Source: Chloroflexota bacterium (lineage in GTDB: Bacteria > Chloroflexota > Chloroflexia > Chloroflexales > Herpetosiphonaceae). Taken from it: a stretch of DNA of 64,000 bases. Positions within the stretch are counted from its first letter, which is position 1. Every line of letters starts with the position of its first letter. The stretch lies in assembly GCA_020161265.1 (NCBI GenBank), contig JAIUOC010000002.1, positions 124,001-188,000 on the forward strand, given 5' to 3'. This document shows positions 35,784-45,400 of the stretch, piece by piece. Under the pieces are notes generated by a model that did not search any database, was not told where the DNA came from, and was given only the letters and a program-made list of their open reading frames with translations. The position numbers were made by a program, and so were the translations under genes.

Positions 35784-36554
35784 ATGGCCCCGTATCTTTC
35801 GGTGGTAATTCCAGCCTATAACGAAGCCCGCCGACTACCTCAGACCTTACCTTTAGTTTTGCAATTCCTCAATGCCCAACCATGGTCATGGGAGTTATTA
35901 GTGGTTGATGATGGCAGCACTGATCAAACAGTGGCACTGGCTGAGGCTGCTTGTCGTGAATTCGCCCAAGCCCGTGTGATTCAAAATCCGCATCGTGGCA
36001 AAGGCTATACTGTGCGCACTGGCATGACCCAAGCGGTTGGGGAGTATGTGCTTTTCTCCGATGCCGATTTGGCCGTGCCTATGGAAGAATGGCCCAAACT
36101 CGAAGCCAAACTTCAACAAGGCTACGATATTGTGATTGCTTCGCGCGAGGGTGCGGGAGCCAGTCGCATCGATGAGCCATTTATGCGTCATCTGATGGGT
36201 CGAGTGTTCAATATCATCGTGCGGGTTTTGGGCATTGGTAAATTCCAAGATACGCAATGTGGTTTTAAGGTATTCAGCCGCGAGGCATCCCACGATGTTT
36301 TTGGGCGCATGCGGCTGTACGACGATAGCACCGAAGCGCCCAAAGGCGCAGCAGTTACCGCCTTTGATGTTGAGGTATTGTATTTAGCCTTGCGGCGTGG
36401 CTATCGGATTGCCGAAGTGCCCGTCACTTGGCGCTATGGCGAAGAAACCAAAGTCGATAATATCCGCGATTCTTGGCGTAATCTGCGCGATGTACTCAAA
36501 GTACGCTGGAATGCGATCTCAGGCCAGTATCGCGATGTGAAACCAAGAGCATAG
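35784..36554 (+). CDS. Dolichyl/undecaprenyl-phosphate glucosyl- or mannosyltransferase-like GT2
   Basis: A 256-residue family 2 glycosyltransferase of the DPM1/ALG5 group: VVIPAYNEARRL, VVDDGSTDQT, GKGYTVRTGM, LFSDADLAVPMEEW and FQDTQCGFKVFSREA are all typical. Such enzymes load a hexose onto a polyprenyl phosphate for later transfer outside the membrane. ATG 35784 has AGGAG at 35774-35778. It is the third gene of the rfbD cluster. There is no GtrA-like or membrane-helix domain. Confidence 0.88.
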   Translation: MAPYLSVVIPAYNEARRLPQTLPLVLQFLNAQPWSWELLVVDDGSTDQTVALAEAACREFAQARVIQNPHRGKGYTVRTGMTQAVGEYVLFSDADLAVPMEEWPKLEAKLQQGYDIVIASREGAGASRIDEPFMRHLMGRVFNIIVRVLGIGKFQDTQCGFKVFSREASHDVFGRMRLYDDSTEAPKGAAVTAFDVEVLYLALRRGYRIAEVPVTWRYGEETKVDNIRDSWRNLRDVLKVRWNAISGQYRDVKPRA

Positions 36555-36746
36555 CAATCAGGGGGTCGGGGGTCGGTTATTGGGGATCGGAAACTGAACG
36601 AGTAACGCAGAGCTTTATGTTGGGAGAAATTTTCACCAAAAGCTCTGCGCCTCTGCCTTCAATAATTAATATTAGTGAATCTTCGCGCTCTTCGCGGTTA
36701 TAGCCAAGCTCCCGATCCCCAACCCCCAGCAACCAACCCCCAGATA
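36555..36746. repeat. Intergenic structured repeat element (doubled words, inverted ends)
   Basis: Between the convergent GT2 and MFS genes. The ends are inverted relatives: GGGGGTCGGGGGTCGG and GGGGATCGG near 36560-36591, against CCCGATCCCCAACCCCC near 36711-36727. Inside are ACGCAGAGCTTT (36605) facing AGCTCTGCGCCTCTGCC (36641-36657), then TCTTCGCGCTCTTCGCGGTT (36680-36699). There is no ORF. The same words recur at 10.8 and 40.2 kb. Confidence 0.6.
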
Positions 36747-37934
36747 CTAGCCAATCGTCGTTGTACGTTCAGGCTCGGGCAGTCGTACCGTGATAAAGAA
36801 GGCTGGCAATAACAAGCCAATCGCGGCAATCATGGCCCAGGTTGGCGAAGTCCAGTCGGCGAGGCTACCAATAATGGGGTAAAGCACGCCCGACGTACCC
36901 CAAGCAAAGCCCATCATCATGGCGCTGGCGGTGGCAATATGTTGCGGTGCATACTCCTGCGCCGTGACAATCGAAACCGGAATATTAGCCATCACCATTG
37001 CCCCAACCACCGCCGTCAAGGGGTAATACCACCAATCCAATGGTGATGATAGCACTAAGCCAATAAACAGCGGAATCGTGCTCAAAATACTTGAACGTAG
37101 CACCACCGTGCGCCCAACCCGATCAGAAATGCGCCCGCCAATAATGCCGCCAACCGCTGAGGCAATATTAAAAACTGCCAAGGTTGGGCCAACATGAGCA
37201 TCAGCCATCGCTTGATCAAAGCGATCACGCAGCATAAAGCCCAACAAGCTGCTATACGAAACGCTTGAAAGTGAACGCAACACACTCATAAACCAAAGCC
37301 AGCGCAACGGCCCCTGAAAAACGCTGATATAATCGCGCAACGTTTTGGGTTGGCTGCGATTTTGCGCCGCCGAAGGAATCATCAAAAAGGTCAAAACCCC
37401 AACTGCAATTCCCACAGGCAGCAAATAGGGCAAACTCACCAAATCAAACTGGGCGGCAATCAGTGGGCCAAAGGCCATGCCAACCGTGCCGCCAGCCGAG
37501 AAGATGGAAACAAATAGCCCTCGTTGATGAGGATTCGCACCCATGGCGATATAGGCTGCACCTGCTGGGTGAAAAATCGCGCTGCCCAAACCGCCAAGCA
37601 TAATCAACGCACCCAACATAAAGAAATTGGGCACATAACCAATCAAAGTTAGGCCGATCGCCGTTAGCACAGGACCAAACGCCGCCAACCAACGCCGATC
37701 AATATAATCGCCAACTGCACCAAGCAAGGGCTGAAGCATCGAGCCAGCAAACGACAAAATCGCCACCAAAATGCCGGTTTGGCCAATACTCACCTGATAG
37801 GTATCGCGAATACTTGGTAGCAAGGGCGCTAACAGCGAAGTCCACATATCATTCATGGCATGCGAAAATGTCATCATTACCATGACCGAAAGGCCTGTCA
37901 GAGCGACAGCCTGCCCACTTGTCCGCGTTGCCAT
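36747..37934 (-). CDS. MFS transporter, fosmidomycin-resistance (Fsr)-like
   Basis: A 395-residue major facilitator protein with about 12 membrane segments. The opening FSHAMNDMWTSLLAPLLPSI and the motif GDYIDRRWL (loop 2-3) and HPAGAAYIAMGA are characteristic of the Fsr/YfnC group of exporters. The second half holds GGRISDRVGR, the repeat of the loop 2-3 motif. Likely exports a small toxic compound; the substrate cannot be told. It is monocistronic and convergent with the glycosyltransferase cluster. Confidence 0.88.
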   Translation of the reverse strand: MATRTSGQAVALTGLSVMVMMTFSHAMNDMWTSLLAPLLPSIRDTYQVSIGQTGILVAILSFAGSMLQPLLGAVGDYIDRRWLAAFGPVLTAIGLTLIGYVPNFFMLGALIMLGGLGSAIFHPAGAAYIAMGANPHQRGLFVSIFSAGGTVGMAFGPLIAAQFDLVSLPYLLPVGIAVGVLTFLMIPSAAQNRSQPKTLRDYISVFQGPLRWLWFMSVLRSLSSVSYSSLLGFMLRDRFDQAMADAHVGPTLAVFNIASAVGGIIGGRISDRVGRTVVLRSSILSTIPLFIGLVLSSPLDWWYYPLTAVVGAMVMANIPVSIVTAQEYAPQHIATASAMMMGFAWGTSGVLYPIIGSLADWTSPTWAMIAAIGLLLPAFFITVRLPEPERTTTIG

Positions 37935-38029
37935 GAAGCCTCCAAAGCACCTATGAAATTTCCCGCATATTAGGATAAGTATATAGCAGATGCAGAAATT
38001 CAGCTAAGGCCTGGCGACCGATTAACTCA

Positions 38030-38545
38030 CTACAACACGGTAAAATTCCGCTCATCAGCATACATTACCACAACGGGCGTATTGGCGGGCGGCGGTGGGG
38101 TATTGCGCAAATCGTTGCGAATATGGCTTTGAGTTTTGGTTATGCCAATGCCCTGAGGTGAAACAAATTGATAGTTAATCACTAAATTCCAATCGCCATC
38201 GCTATCTTTTTCAAAGCGGGCATTGATAATTTGCCCAGGCAACATTTGGCCACGCTCGCGCAACGCCTTGGCCAAACGCCATGGTCGCAGCACAAAGAAA
38301 TAGAGGGCTAAACTACCGAATAAGCCGAATAAAACGACAAAGGCCAATTGAATTGATACCGAATTCCAATCGGTCTGCGATTCGGCTTGACCAACATCGC
38401 GCAGCAAAAAGCCCAACGCTCCACAGCCCACAAACAAAAATGGCAGGCTAAACAACAACATAAACAGCATAAATTTGCCGCTACCATAGGGTTTTTGGCG
38501 CGTTACCACGGCGGCATTCTTGGGGTCAAGTAAAAATGGTTGCAT
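38030..38545 (-). CDS. DUF3592-like membrane protein
   Basis: A 171-residue protein with two membrane helices, at about 25-50 (LFMLLFSLPFLFVGCGALGFL) and 65-90 (LAFVVLFGLFGSLALYFFVL). A small soluble domain (LPGQIINARFEKDSDGDW, VINYQFVSPQG, VVVMYADERN) follows, with the usual DUF3592 beta pattern. Function unknown in the family. ATG 38545 has AGAGGA 6 bp upstream. It is divergent from gatD. Confidence 0.65.
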   Translation of the reverse strand: MQPFLLDPKNAAVVTRQKPYGSGKFMLFMLLFSLPFLFVGCGALGFLLRDVGQAESQTDWNSVSIQLAFVVLFGLFGSLALYFFVLRPWRLAKALRERGQMLPGQIINARFEKDSDGDWNLVINYQFVSPQGIGITKTQSHIRNDLRNTPPPPANTPVVVMYADERNFTVL

Positions 38546-38661
38546 ATAGTATCCTCTGATCAAACGGACTGAGATCTAGTTTAATCGTTATACGCTAGGA
38601 ATATCAAGTTTTTGTTAAGCAGCCGAGCGTAGTACAATGGGCGCGAATATGTGGAGGTGCT

Positions 38662-39399
38662 ATGTACAACCTGACGATTGCGCATCTATACCCTGAGCAA
38701 ATGAATATCTATGGTGATCGTGGGAATATCATCACCTTACGACAGCGCTGTGCATGGCGTGAGATTACAACAACCCTGATTCCCGTAATGCCAGGCAGCA
38801 GCATCGATTGGCAAAGTGTTGATCTGGCTTTTTTTGGTGGCGGTCAAGATAGTGGTCAAGCGTTAATTGCTGCCGATTTTGTTGAACACCAAACCGAGCC
38901 ATTACGCCGCGCCGCCGAAACTGGCATGGTATTGTTGGCAATTTGTGGTGGCTACCAACTGCTTGGCCATTATTTTCTAACTCACACCGGCGAGAAGCTC
39001 CCAGGTATTGGCTTATTGGATGTGCACACCGTCGGTAGCACCCAACGCTTGATTGGCAATTTGCTGATCGAAGCCAATTGGGGCACTGGTCACCAAACCT
39101 TGGTTGGCTTTGAAAATCATAGTGGTGGAACCTTCCTCGGCAAGGGCGTAAAGCCGCTGGGCAAGGTGCTCGCAGGCCACGGCAACAATGGTCAAGATGG
39201 TAGCGAAGGTGCTGTGTGGCAAAATGTGATTGGCTGCTATATGCACGGCTCGTTGCTGCCCAAAAACCCACATTTCGCCGACCACTTGCTGGAGCTAGCA
39301 TTGCAACGCCGCTATGGCGCAAGCGCAACCCTCAGCCCGCTTGACGATCAATTGGAGCTAGCCGCCCACAGCACCATGGTCGAACGTTTGCAACGCTAA
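38662..39399 (+). CDS. gatD: Lipid II isoglutaminyl synthase, glutaminase subunit GatD
   Basis: A 245-residue type-1 glutamine amidotransferase of the CobQ-like group. It supplies ammonia to MurT for amidation of D-glutamate in lipid II. The start MYNLTIAHLYPEQMNIYGDRGNI is typical. The nucleophile elbow is AICGGYQLLG (Cys95), the catalytic His is in GCYMHGSLLPKNP (His195), and the substrate region GFENHSGGT is present. Normally gatD is next to murT; here the upstream gene is a DUF3592 protein on the other strand and the downstream gene is antirepressor-like, so murT is unlinked or outside the window. A -10-like TACAAT lies at 38633-38638. Confidence 0.88.
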   Translation: MYNLTIAHLYPEQMNIYGDRGNIITLRQRCAWREITTTLIPVMPGSSIDWQSVDLAFFGGGQDSGQALIAADFVEHQTEPLRRAAETGMVLLAICGGYQLLGHYFLTHTGEKLPGIGLLDVHTVGSTQRLIGNLLIEANWGTGHQTLVGFENHSGGTFLGKGVKPLGKVLAGHGNNGQDGSEGAVWQNVIGCYMHGSLLPKNPHFADHLLELALQRRYGASATLSPLDDQLELAAHSTMVERLQR

Positions 39400-39419
39400 G
39401 CTGTTGATAAAGGATCTTC

Positions 39420-40160
39420 ATGCAACATTTTTATAATAGCGATCTCGGCCAGCTTCTTGCGCTTGATCCCAACCAAACCTATGCCGCTATTCCAGTGATT
39501 TGCGCTATGCTCGAAATTCCGCATGCCCCACAGATCAAGCGGATCAAAGCCCATGCGACGCTGGCAGCGGGCTTACGTCAACTCAAAGTACCCAACCTTG
39601 ATGGCGAGGATGAACGTCAAGCCTGTTTGAGGATTGATCTGATTCCCTTATGGGCGGCGGGGCTTGATCCCAACAGTGTCAGCGCCAAAGCTGCGCCGAT
39701 CGTGCAAGCGCTGAGCAGCGAAATGGCCTCAGTGCTTTGGCAGAGCTTTCGCCCGCAAGCCTTTGAAACCAACGATCAACTATTGCCCAACCGTTGGGAA
39801 CAAACTCAAGCCGAGGTGGCCTATCGCGGAGCCTTGGCTGTGGCCAACCTGACTCGTGAACAAATGTTGCTTGAGCGCCAACTGACCGCCGATGTTGAGG
39901 CTCGCGAAATGGGTGGAATGAGCGCCGAAATCGAAGCCAATGCAATGTTGTTGGCTCGCACCGTTCGGCGGGTGGCGCAGGTAGTCGGTGAGCGCTCTCG
40001 GCGCAACGAATACCCAGCAATTTTCGATGGCTTGTATCGCCAATGGGGCATTACCACCTATCGTCGTATGCCACAGGCTCGGCTCAACGAAGCCCTTGCT
40101 TGGCTCGAACGCTGGTATGGCGATGCCCTCGGCGAGCCTGAGCCAATGCCCGATATTTAG
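39420..40160 (+). CDS. Phage antirepressor-like protein (P22_AR_N plus ORF6C-like)
   Basis: A 246-residue protein. Residues about 18-85 (ICAMLEIPHAPQIKRIKAH, then CLRIDLIPLWAAGLDPNSV) match the pattern of the P22 antirepressor N-terminal domain. Residues about 140-180 look like a coiled helix (LLERQLTADVEAREMGGMS). The C-terminal 45 residues (NEYPAIFDGLYRQWGITTYRRMP, LNEALAWLERWYGDAL) resemble the ORF6C domain of phage antirepressors. No other phage gene is nearby, so this is a stranded prophage remnant or a domesticated regulator. It starts 21 bp after gatD and probably shares its transcript. Confidence 0.7.
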   Translation: MQHFYNSDLGQLLALDPNQTYAAIPVICAMLEIPHAPQIKRIKAHATLAAGLRQLKVPNLDGEDERQACLRIDLIPLWAAGLDPNSVSAKAAPIVQALSSEMASVLWQSFRPQAFETNDQLLPNRWEQTQAEVAYRGALAVANLTREQMLLERQLTADVEAREMGGMSAEIEANAMLLARTVRRVAQVVGERSRRNEYPAIFDGLYRQWGITTYRRMPQARLNEALAWLERWYGDALGEPEPMPDI

Positions 40161-40357
40161 AAGGATGAAGGATGAGGGATGAAGGATGAAATAAGGGCTA
40201 TAGGCTATCGGAACTATTTTGGAATTCGAATGAACTCCATCGCCAAAAGCCTATAGCCTCATTTCCTTCGTGTCCTTCGTGGTTAAAACTAATTCCTGGC
40301 CCCTGACCCCTGATCTCTGCCCCCTATATTCTATGTTCTATGTTCTATGCTCTCGAA
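40161..40357. repeat. Intergenic structured repeat element (GGATGAA words, inverted GGCTATAGGC, CTTCGTG)
   Basis: Between the convergent antirepressor-like and SDR genes. In order: AAGGATGAAGGATGAGGGAT plus GAAGGATGAA (about 40162-40190); GGGCTATAGGCTATCGG facing AGCCTATAGCC about 40 bp later; CCTTCGTGTCCTTCGTGGTT (40265-40284); CCCCTGACCCCTGATCTC; and TTCTATGTTCTATGTTCTATG. There is no ORF. The GGATGAA block recurs at 57.3 kb and the CTTCG words at 10.9 and 36.7 kb. Confidence 0.65.
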
Positions 40358-41131
40358 TTAACCTAAAATTCCGCCGACCAAACTGCCACCATCCATGGTG
40401 ATAACTGTGCCAGTGGTGAAGGCAGCAGCATCGCTAGCCAGATACAGCGTAGCGGCGGCAACCTCATCGACCGTGCCAATTCGACCTAAGGGCGTGCCAG
40501 CCACAATTTTTTGATTCAGATCCTCGTTATCCCACAGGGCTGAGCTAAATTTGGTTTTGATTAAGCCAGGTGCTAAGGCATTGACCCGAATATTCATTGG
40601 GCCTAATTCTTGGGCCAACTGTTTGGTCATAGCAATAACGGCAGCCTTGGAAATGCTATAAATGCCCATGGCGGTCGCCGGTTGCAAGCCCGCCACCGAG
40701 GCTACATTGATGATCGAGCCACCACCTTGCGCCTGCATGGCCTCAGCCGCTGCTTGGATCAACCAAAAGTAGCCTTTCACATTGACTTCGTAGGTTTTAT
40801 CCCATTGAGATGCATCGGAGTTGAGCAATGGGCCAAAGTGGGGATTGGTAGCCGCATTATTAACTACAATATCGATTCGGCCCCATTCTGCCAAAGTTTG
40901 TGCCACCACTGCCTGCACTTGTTCAGGCTTACCAGTATGACAAGCTATAGCGAGCGCCGTGCCACCTGCTTGGTTGATACTATCAGCAACAGTTTGCAAG
41001 CTTTCCAATTTACGGGCACAAACCACGACTTTGGCTCCGGCTCGGGCAAAATGTTGAGCAATTGCCTCACCAATTCCGCGTGATGCCCCAGTTACGATTG
41101 CCACCTTGCCACTTAAATCGAATGTCGTCAT
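40358..41131 (-). CDS. SDR family oxidoreductase (3-oxoacyl-ACP reductase-like)
   Basis: A 257-residue classical short-chain dehydrogenase with the NAD(P) motif TGASRGIGEAIA, VNNAATN, catalytic Ser in INVASVAG, YSISKAAV (YxxxK) and the C-terminal TGTVITMDGGSLVGG. The best match is to DHRS4/FabG-like carbonyl reductases. ATG 41131 is 8 bp from AGGAG; ATG 41137 is too close. Substrate unknown. It is 56 bp downstream of the tRNA nucleotidyltransferase-like gene on the same strand. Confidence 0.92.
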   Translation of the reverse strand: MTTFDLSGKVAIVTGASRGIGEAIAQHFARAGAKVVVCARKLESLQTVADSINQAGGTALAIACHTGKPEQVQAVVAQTLAEWGRIDIVVNNAATNPHFGPLLNSDASQWDKTYEVNVKGYFWLIQAAAEAMQAQGGGSIINVASVAGLQPATAMGIYSISKAAVIAMTKQLAQELGPMNIRVNALAPGLIKTKFSSALWDNEDLNQKIVAGTPLGRIGTVDEVAAATLYLASDAAAFTTGTVITMDGGSLVGGILG

Positions 41132-41187
41132 TGGCATTACTCCTAGCTCAAGGGCGAATACATAGCCTTAAATAATCCATAACTATC

Positions 41188-42402
41188 TTAGCAAAGATTC
41201 GGGTGCTCTCGTTCAAATTGATCAAGCTGGCGTTCACGAGCCTCGGCCAGCAAGGTTTTATACTGTGGGCCAGCAGCAATCCCTTGGGCTTGCAGATCGC
41301 GCCCAGTCACGGCGCTAGCAATTGGCCGTAAGTATTGCAGATAATACTTAATTCTGTGTTGAATTGATATTGCCTGATTACCCGCCCACACTTGGAGCAG
41401 CAACGGCTCAAATGGACTCAGCAAACGATCAAGTTGGCCTGCCGAAAGCGTGGTTTGGGTTAACGTTGCTGCAAACGTCGCCAGTTCAGGCCATTGTTCA
41501 ACCATCAAGCGAATTGGTTTGGCCAAACTAAAGCGCTGGGTTTGGGTTTGGGCTACGCTGGGGGACAATTGGCTCATCAACAATAGCCACACAATCGCTA
41601 ATTGCTGATCGGGCTGATTGGTAAGCAGCATTTCAGCTTGTTGATTGAGATTGCTTGACCAGCCGCTACCAAACAATTGCCTGAGCACCCCCCAACTATC
41701 CGCCAAGCTTAACGCCGCCAAAGCGCTTGGCTCGGTGAGCAACAAACCTAGCTCATTCCACAAACGTGCAGGCGTAGTTTGATCAAGCCATGGCAAGGCT
41801 TGCTGCAACAGTCTGGCGGTTTGTGATTCAAGCTCAAAATTCAAACGCGCAGCAAAACGGATCGCACGGAGGATACGGGTTGGATCATCGATAAAACTCT
41901 GATCATGCAATACTCGAATCAAACCATGCTGGAGATCAGCGTAGCCATGCTGTGGATCAATTAATTGGGTTGGCTGATTGATCAGGCGTAAAGCCAGACA
42001 ATTGATCGTAAAATCGCGGCGGGCCAAATCAGCAGCTAAATTGGCAAAACTAACGACTGGTAAGGCCGCAGGCTGGGGGTAATATTCACTGCGGGCTGAA
42101 ATTAAATCCAAACTGTAAGCACCAGCTGCATCCTGCCAACTCAGGGTAGCAGTGCCAAAGGGCGGGTGGGTATGCAGTTGATCCGGCCAAACGGCAGCCC
42201 AAGCCTCGGCCAGCGCGATCGCATCGCCTTCAACCACAACATCAATATCGCCAACTGGTCGCTCCAGCAACCAATCGCGAACACAACCACCAACCAGATA
42301 GCAAACTAAACTATAAGTATCAGCAGCTTGGATTAACCATTGTAAGCGGTGTTGCAAGTCAGGGCTTGCTTGGTGCATAAAAGGATTCAAATCATACAAC
42401 AT
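41188..42402 (-). CDS. tRNA nucleotidyltransferase / poly(A) polymerase family protein
   Basis: A 404-residue class II nucleotidyltransferase. Motifs: YLVGGCVRDWLLERP (nucleotide binding), GDIDVVVEGD (catalytic DxD), RRDFTINCLALRL and DPTRILRAIRFAARLNFELE. These are common to CCA-adding enzymes and bacterial poly(A) polymerases, which cannot be told apart from the sequence alone. The C-terminal half is helical and poorly conserved, without an HD domain. The start at 42402 lacks a good ribosome-binding site; the in-frame ATG at 42378 is an alternative. Confidence 0.88.
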   Translation of the reverse strand: MLYDLNPFMHQASPDLQHRLQWLIQAADTYSLVCYLVGGCVRDWLLERPVGDIDVVVEGDAIALAEAWAAVWPDQLHTHPPFGTATLSWQDAAGAYSLDLISARSEYYPQPAALPVVSFANLAADLARRDFTINCLALRLINQPTQLIDPQHGYADLQHGLIRVLHDQSFIDDPTRILRAIRFAARLNFELESQTARLLQQALPWLDQTTPARLWNELGLLLTEPSALAALSLADSWGVLRQLFGSGWSSNLNQQAEMLLTNQPDQQLAIVWLLLMSQLSPSVAQTQTQRFSLAKPIRLMVEQWPELATFAATLTQTTLSAGQLDRLLSPFEPLLLQVWAGNQAISIQHRIKYYLQYLRPIASAVTGRDLQAQGIAAGPQYKTLLAEARERQLDQFEREHPNLC

Positions 42403-42414
42403 TGAGCGATCTCA

Positions 42415-42452
42415 ACAAAAAAATGCCCTCACTCGCATTGAGTGAGGGCATT
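42415..42452 (-). terminator. Terminator of the subtilisin gene
   Basis: AATGCCCTCACTC (42422-42434) pairs perfectly with GAGTGAGGGCATT (42440-42452). On the minus strand the stem is followed by TTTTTTT (42415-42421). It ends the protease transcript just before the start of the nucleotidyltransferase gene. Confidence 0.9.
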
Positions 42453-42474
42453 GTAACCGACAATCGTTCAAGGT

Positions 42475-45400
42475 TTACGACGAACGGCCAACCAATGGCA
42501 TGAAGATCTTGAACACTGCTTGAACGGCTTCGATAGCCACAGCTTCAGTGCCGGTATTGCTATCAGCGGCTGAGCTATATTCAAGGTTATTGGTCAAGGT
42601 TCCAGCTTGGGTTGCGCGAGCGCGGTAGCTGAAGGTGCGCAAGCCTGGTTCGCCAGCACCCAACGAGGTACAGATAGTTGTACCTGCGGTTGGCAAGTTG
42701 GCGGCGGTTGAGCTATCACCACTGTAGTAGTAGGTGTTGCCAACCGTACCAGTCAAGTTTTCGATCCCAACTGCTACACCATCAGCGAAGGTGGTCAAAT
42801 TGCCAGTGAGCGAACCGTAAACGGTACAGAACTCTGACTCAATGCCATCAGCGCGGGCATAGTTGGTAAAGTTGAAGTTTGAGGTTGGATCGTCATATTG
42901 TTGGGCATCTTCGTATTCAACTGCAACATACGGTACAGTTGGATCGTTTGGATTGACCCCATCAACAATCAAGATGTAATACTCGCCACCACCGGTATCG
43001 GTAGCTGACGTACCATCCAAGTCCAAGTCCGTCCAAAGACCAGCGTATACCCCGTTAGGAGTTGCTGAGTTTGGCATATCTTGGGCAACATAGTTGGTAT
43101 TGCCTGATGGAAGCGTTGGGTCGAATTGAATCAAACCGTTGCTCCATGGGCGAACAGCGCCATAATTCACATCGTAGGCGCGAACAAGGTACGTGCCTAA
43201 GGTGAAGTTTGGTGCGGTTTCGTCACAGGTAGTACTGACAGCGGCACAAATCGCAATAGCGTTGGCATCAGCTGAAACATCGAAGTTATCGAATGCTACG
43301 CCACCATCGCGGCTATCGCTGAAGGTATAGCCAGTTTCAGCGGCATTGACCAAACCACTCCAAGTAACCGTGCGGGTTGATGAGTTGTAGCTCGCGCCAG
43401 CAGGCAAGCTGCTCACGTCAACTTCCAAGCCAACTGGCAAGGTGCTGGTTACATAGAAGGTATCGTTCATTGCGCTGTAGTTAGAGATTGCCACGGTGTA
43501 GGTGACATATTCGCCAACATCAACCATGGTATCGCTAACATCAACACTGACTTCTGGTTCCAAGACTTCGAGAGTGAAGGCAGTACGGCCAATGCTACCT
43601 GGGCTAGCTGGGCTGGTGCCAAGGTCAAATTCGCCGAACCAGACATCGCCAGCTTCGAGGGTTGGCTCATCCCAGTGAATATCAACACTGAATGGTTCGC
43701 TACCTGAAACATTGGCTGGGCCAACAACATCCCAGTTGCCAAGGTTGCTGCCAGGTACGTAGTAGATATCAACCGTGGTTGAGTCGGGAGCAGCAGCCGA
43801 AGCTTGCCAGTTTTGAACAACCACAATGTAGTTGCCAGCAGTAGGGTTGTTGATCGTGACGGTTTCGTAGGCCGATGAGGTTGCTGATTCAGCAACTTGT
43901 TCGCCTGCTTGAGGAATCCCGTCGCCGTTAGCATCGCGAACAACGAACAAGTCGATGTCTTCTGATGCGGTATCGGTGATCTTCGCGACAAACTTGCTTG
44001 CGCCAGCAGGAACTTGCAATGCGCGATAGAAGACACCGTTGGTCAAGCTATCGTATGGGTTACCATTGGTGGTATCGCCAGTGATAACTTCGGTTGCGCG
44101 AACACCCTTGGTCAAGCCAAATTCGCGGATGGTCAGGTTGGTTACGTTGAGGGCGCTAAAGCCACCAGCGGTCACCATACCAGTATCGCGGCGGGTGGTT
44201 GCTGAAACACTTTCGGGCACGCCACCAGCGCTAGCCTTGACGGCAATTGGGAAGTGGACAGCTGGGGCACGGCTGGCGGCTTCAGTCAAGCGGAATTCGC
44301 CAAACTTCCAAACGCCATCGATTGCTTGACCACGAACGTCAGCCTTGATCGTGATAACTTGGGTTCCACCAGCAGGAATGGTGAAGCTGGCTGGGGTTGC
44401 AGTTACCGTTACAGGAGCGGTTGAACCGCTAACATTCCAAGTTGCTGGAACGTTCAAGGTGTTCTTGACTGTCCGTGTCCAAGTACATTCGACTGGGCAC
44501 GATTCGTTAGCAGCACTTGCAATGTTCAAGGTTGCAGGGTTGCCACCAGCTGATGGGTTAGCATTGATGAAGTTTGGAATGGTTTCATCAAGCACCAAGC
44601 CAGCGCTGAATACTTTGGTCAAATCGACGCGGCCAGCACCCATGTTGAATGGATCGGCAGCGGTTACGCCATCGGGTTTAACAACGCTGGTCTTAGCAGT
44701 CGTCATCAAGGCCGATTTGATTTCGAATGGAGTCCAAGTTGGGTATTTTTGGCGCATCAGAGCGGTCACGCCAGCATTGTGCGGGCTTGACATTGAGGTA
44801 CCACCGATAACTTGGAACAACTCGCCATCAGCGAAGCCATCATCCCAAACGAATGCGGTATGACCAGCGTTGACATCAACACCAATCAAGGTTACGTCTG
44901 GTTTGAGCACGTTTTTGATGGGCGAAGGACCCATTGAGCTAAAGCCGGCCATCTTATCGCCAGCGCCCATAACCTTGACACCGCCATCGGCTTTACCGCT
45001 AGCGCCGCCTGCTTGAGCATAGGTGATTAAGGCTTCGCCAGCAACGCTTTCCAAGGTTGCGTTCTTTTCGAGGTGAACACAAACTTTGGCGCAGTAGTCG
45101 GCAACGATACCTTGGTTATCAGCAGCGTTGACGATGATCCCGCCGCCAGCACCACCAGCAAACACGTTAGCGTATTTGAGCACGCGGGCGTTGACACCAC
45201 GGCGACAAATCACGATATCGGTTGCGTTGAAGGTTCCTGGGGCATAGGGTTGTTGACACAAGCTAGGGGCAACAGTTTCGCTGCCTTGAACTGGAGCCAA
45301 TTTGATTTGGCCAGTGACCGTGCCTGGGTAGAGTGAAGCACCAACCAATGGTGACGGAGCCGCGCCCGTACCACCGCTCAAGTTGCTCACATAGCCTTTG

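Noticed and set aside
39420-40160. A complete prophage around the antirepressor-like gene
   Set aside because: The flanking genes are ordinary cellular genes and there is no integrase, attachment site or structural gene.
40161-40357. Possible insertion sequence between the antirepressor-like and SDR genes
   Set aside because: No transposase or terminal inverted repeats with target duplication; only short doubled words.
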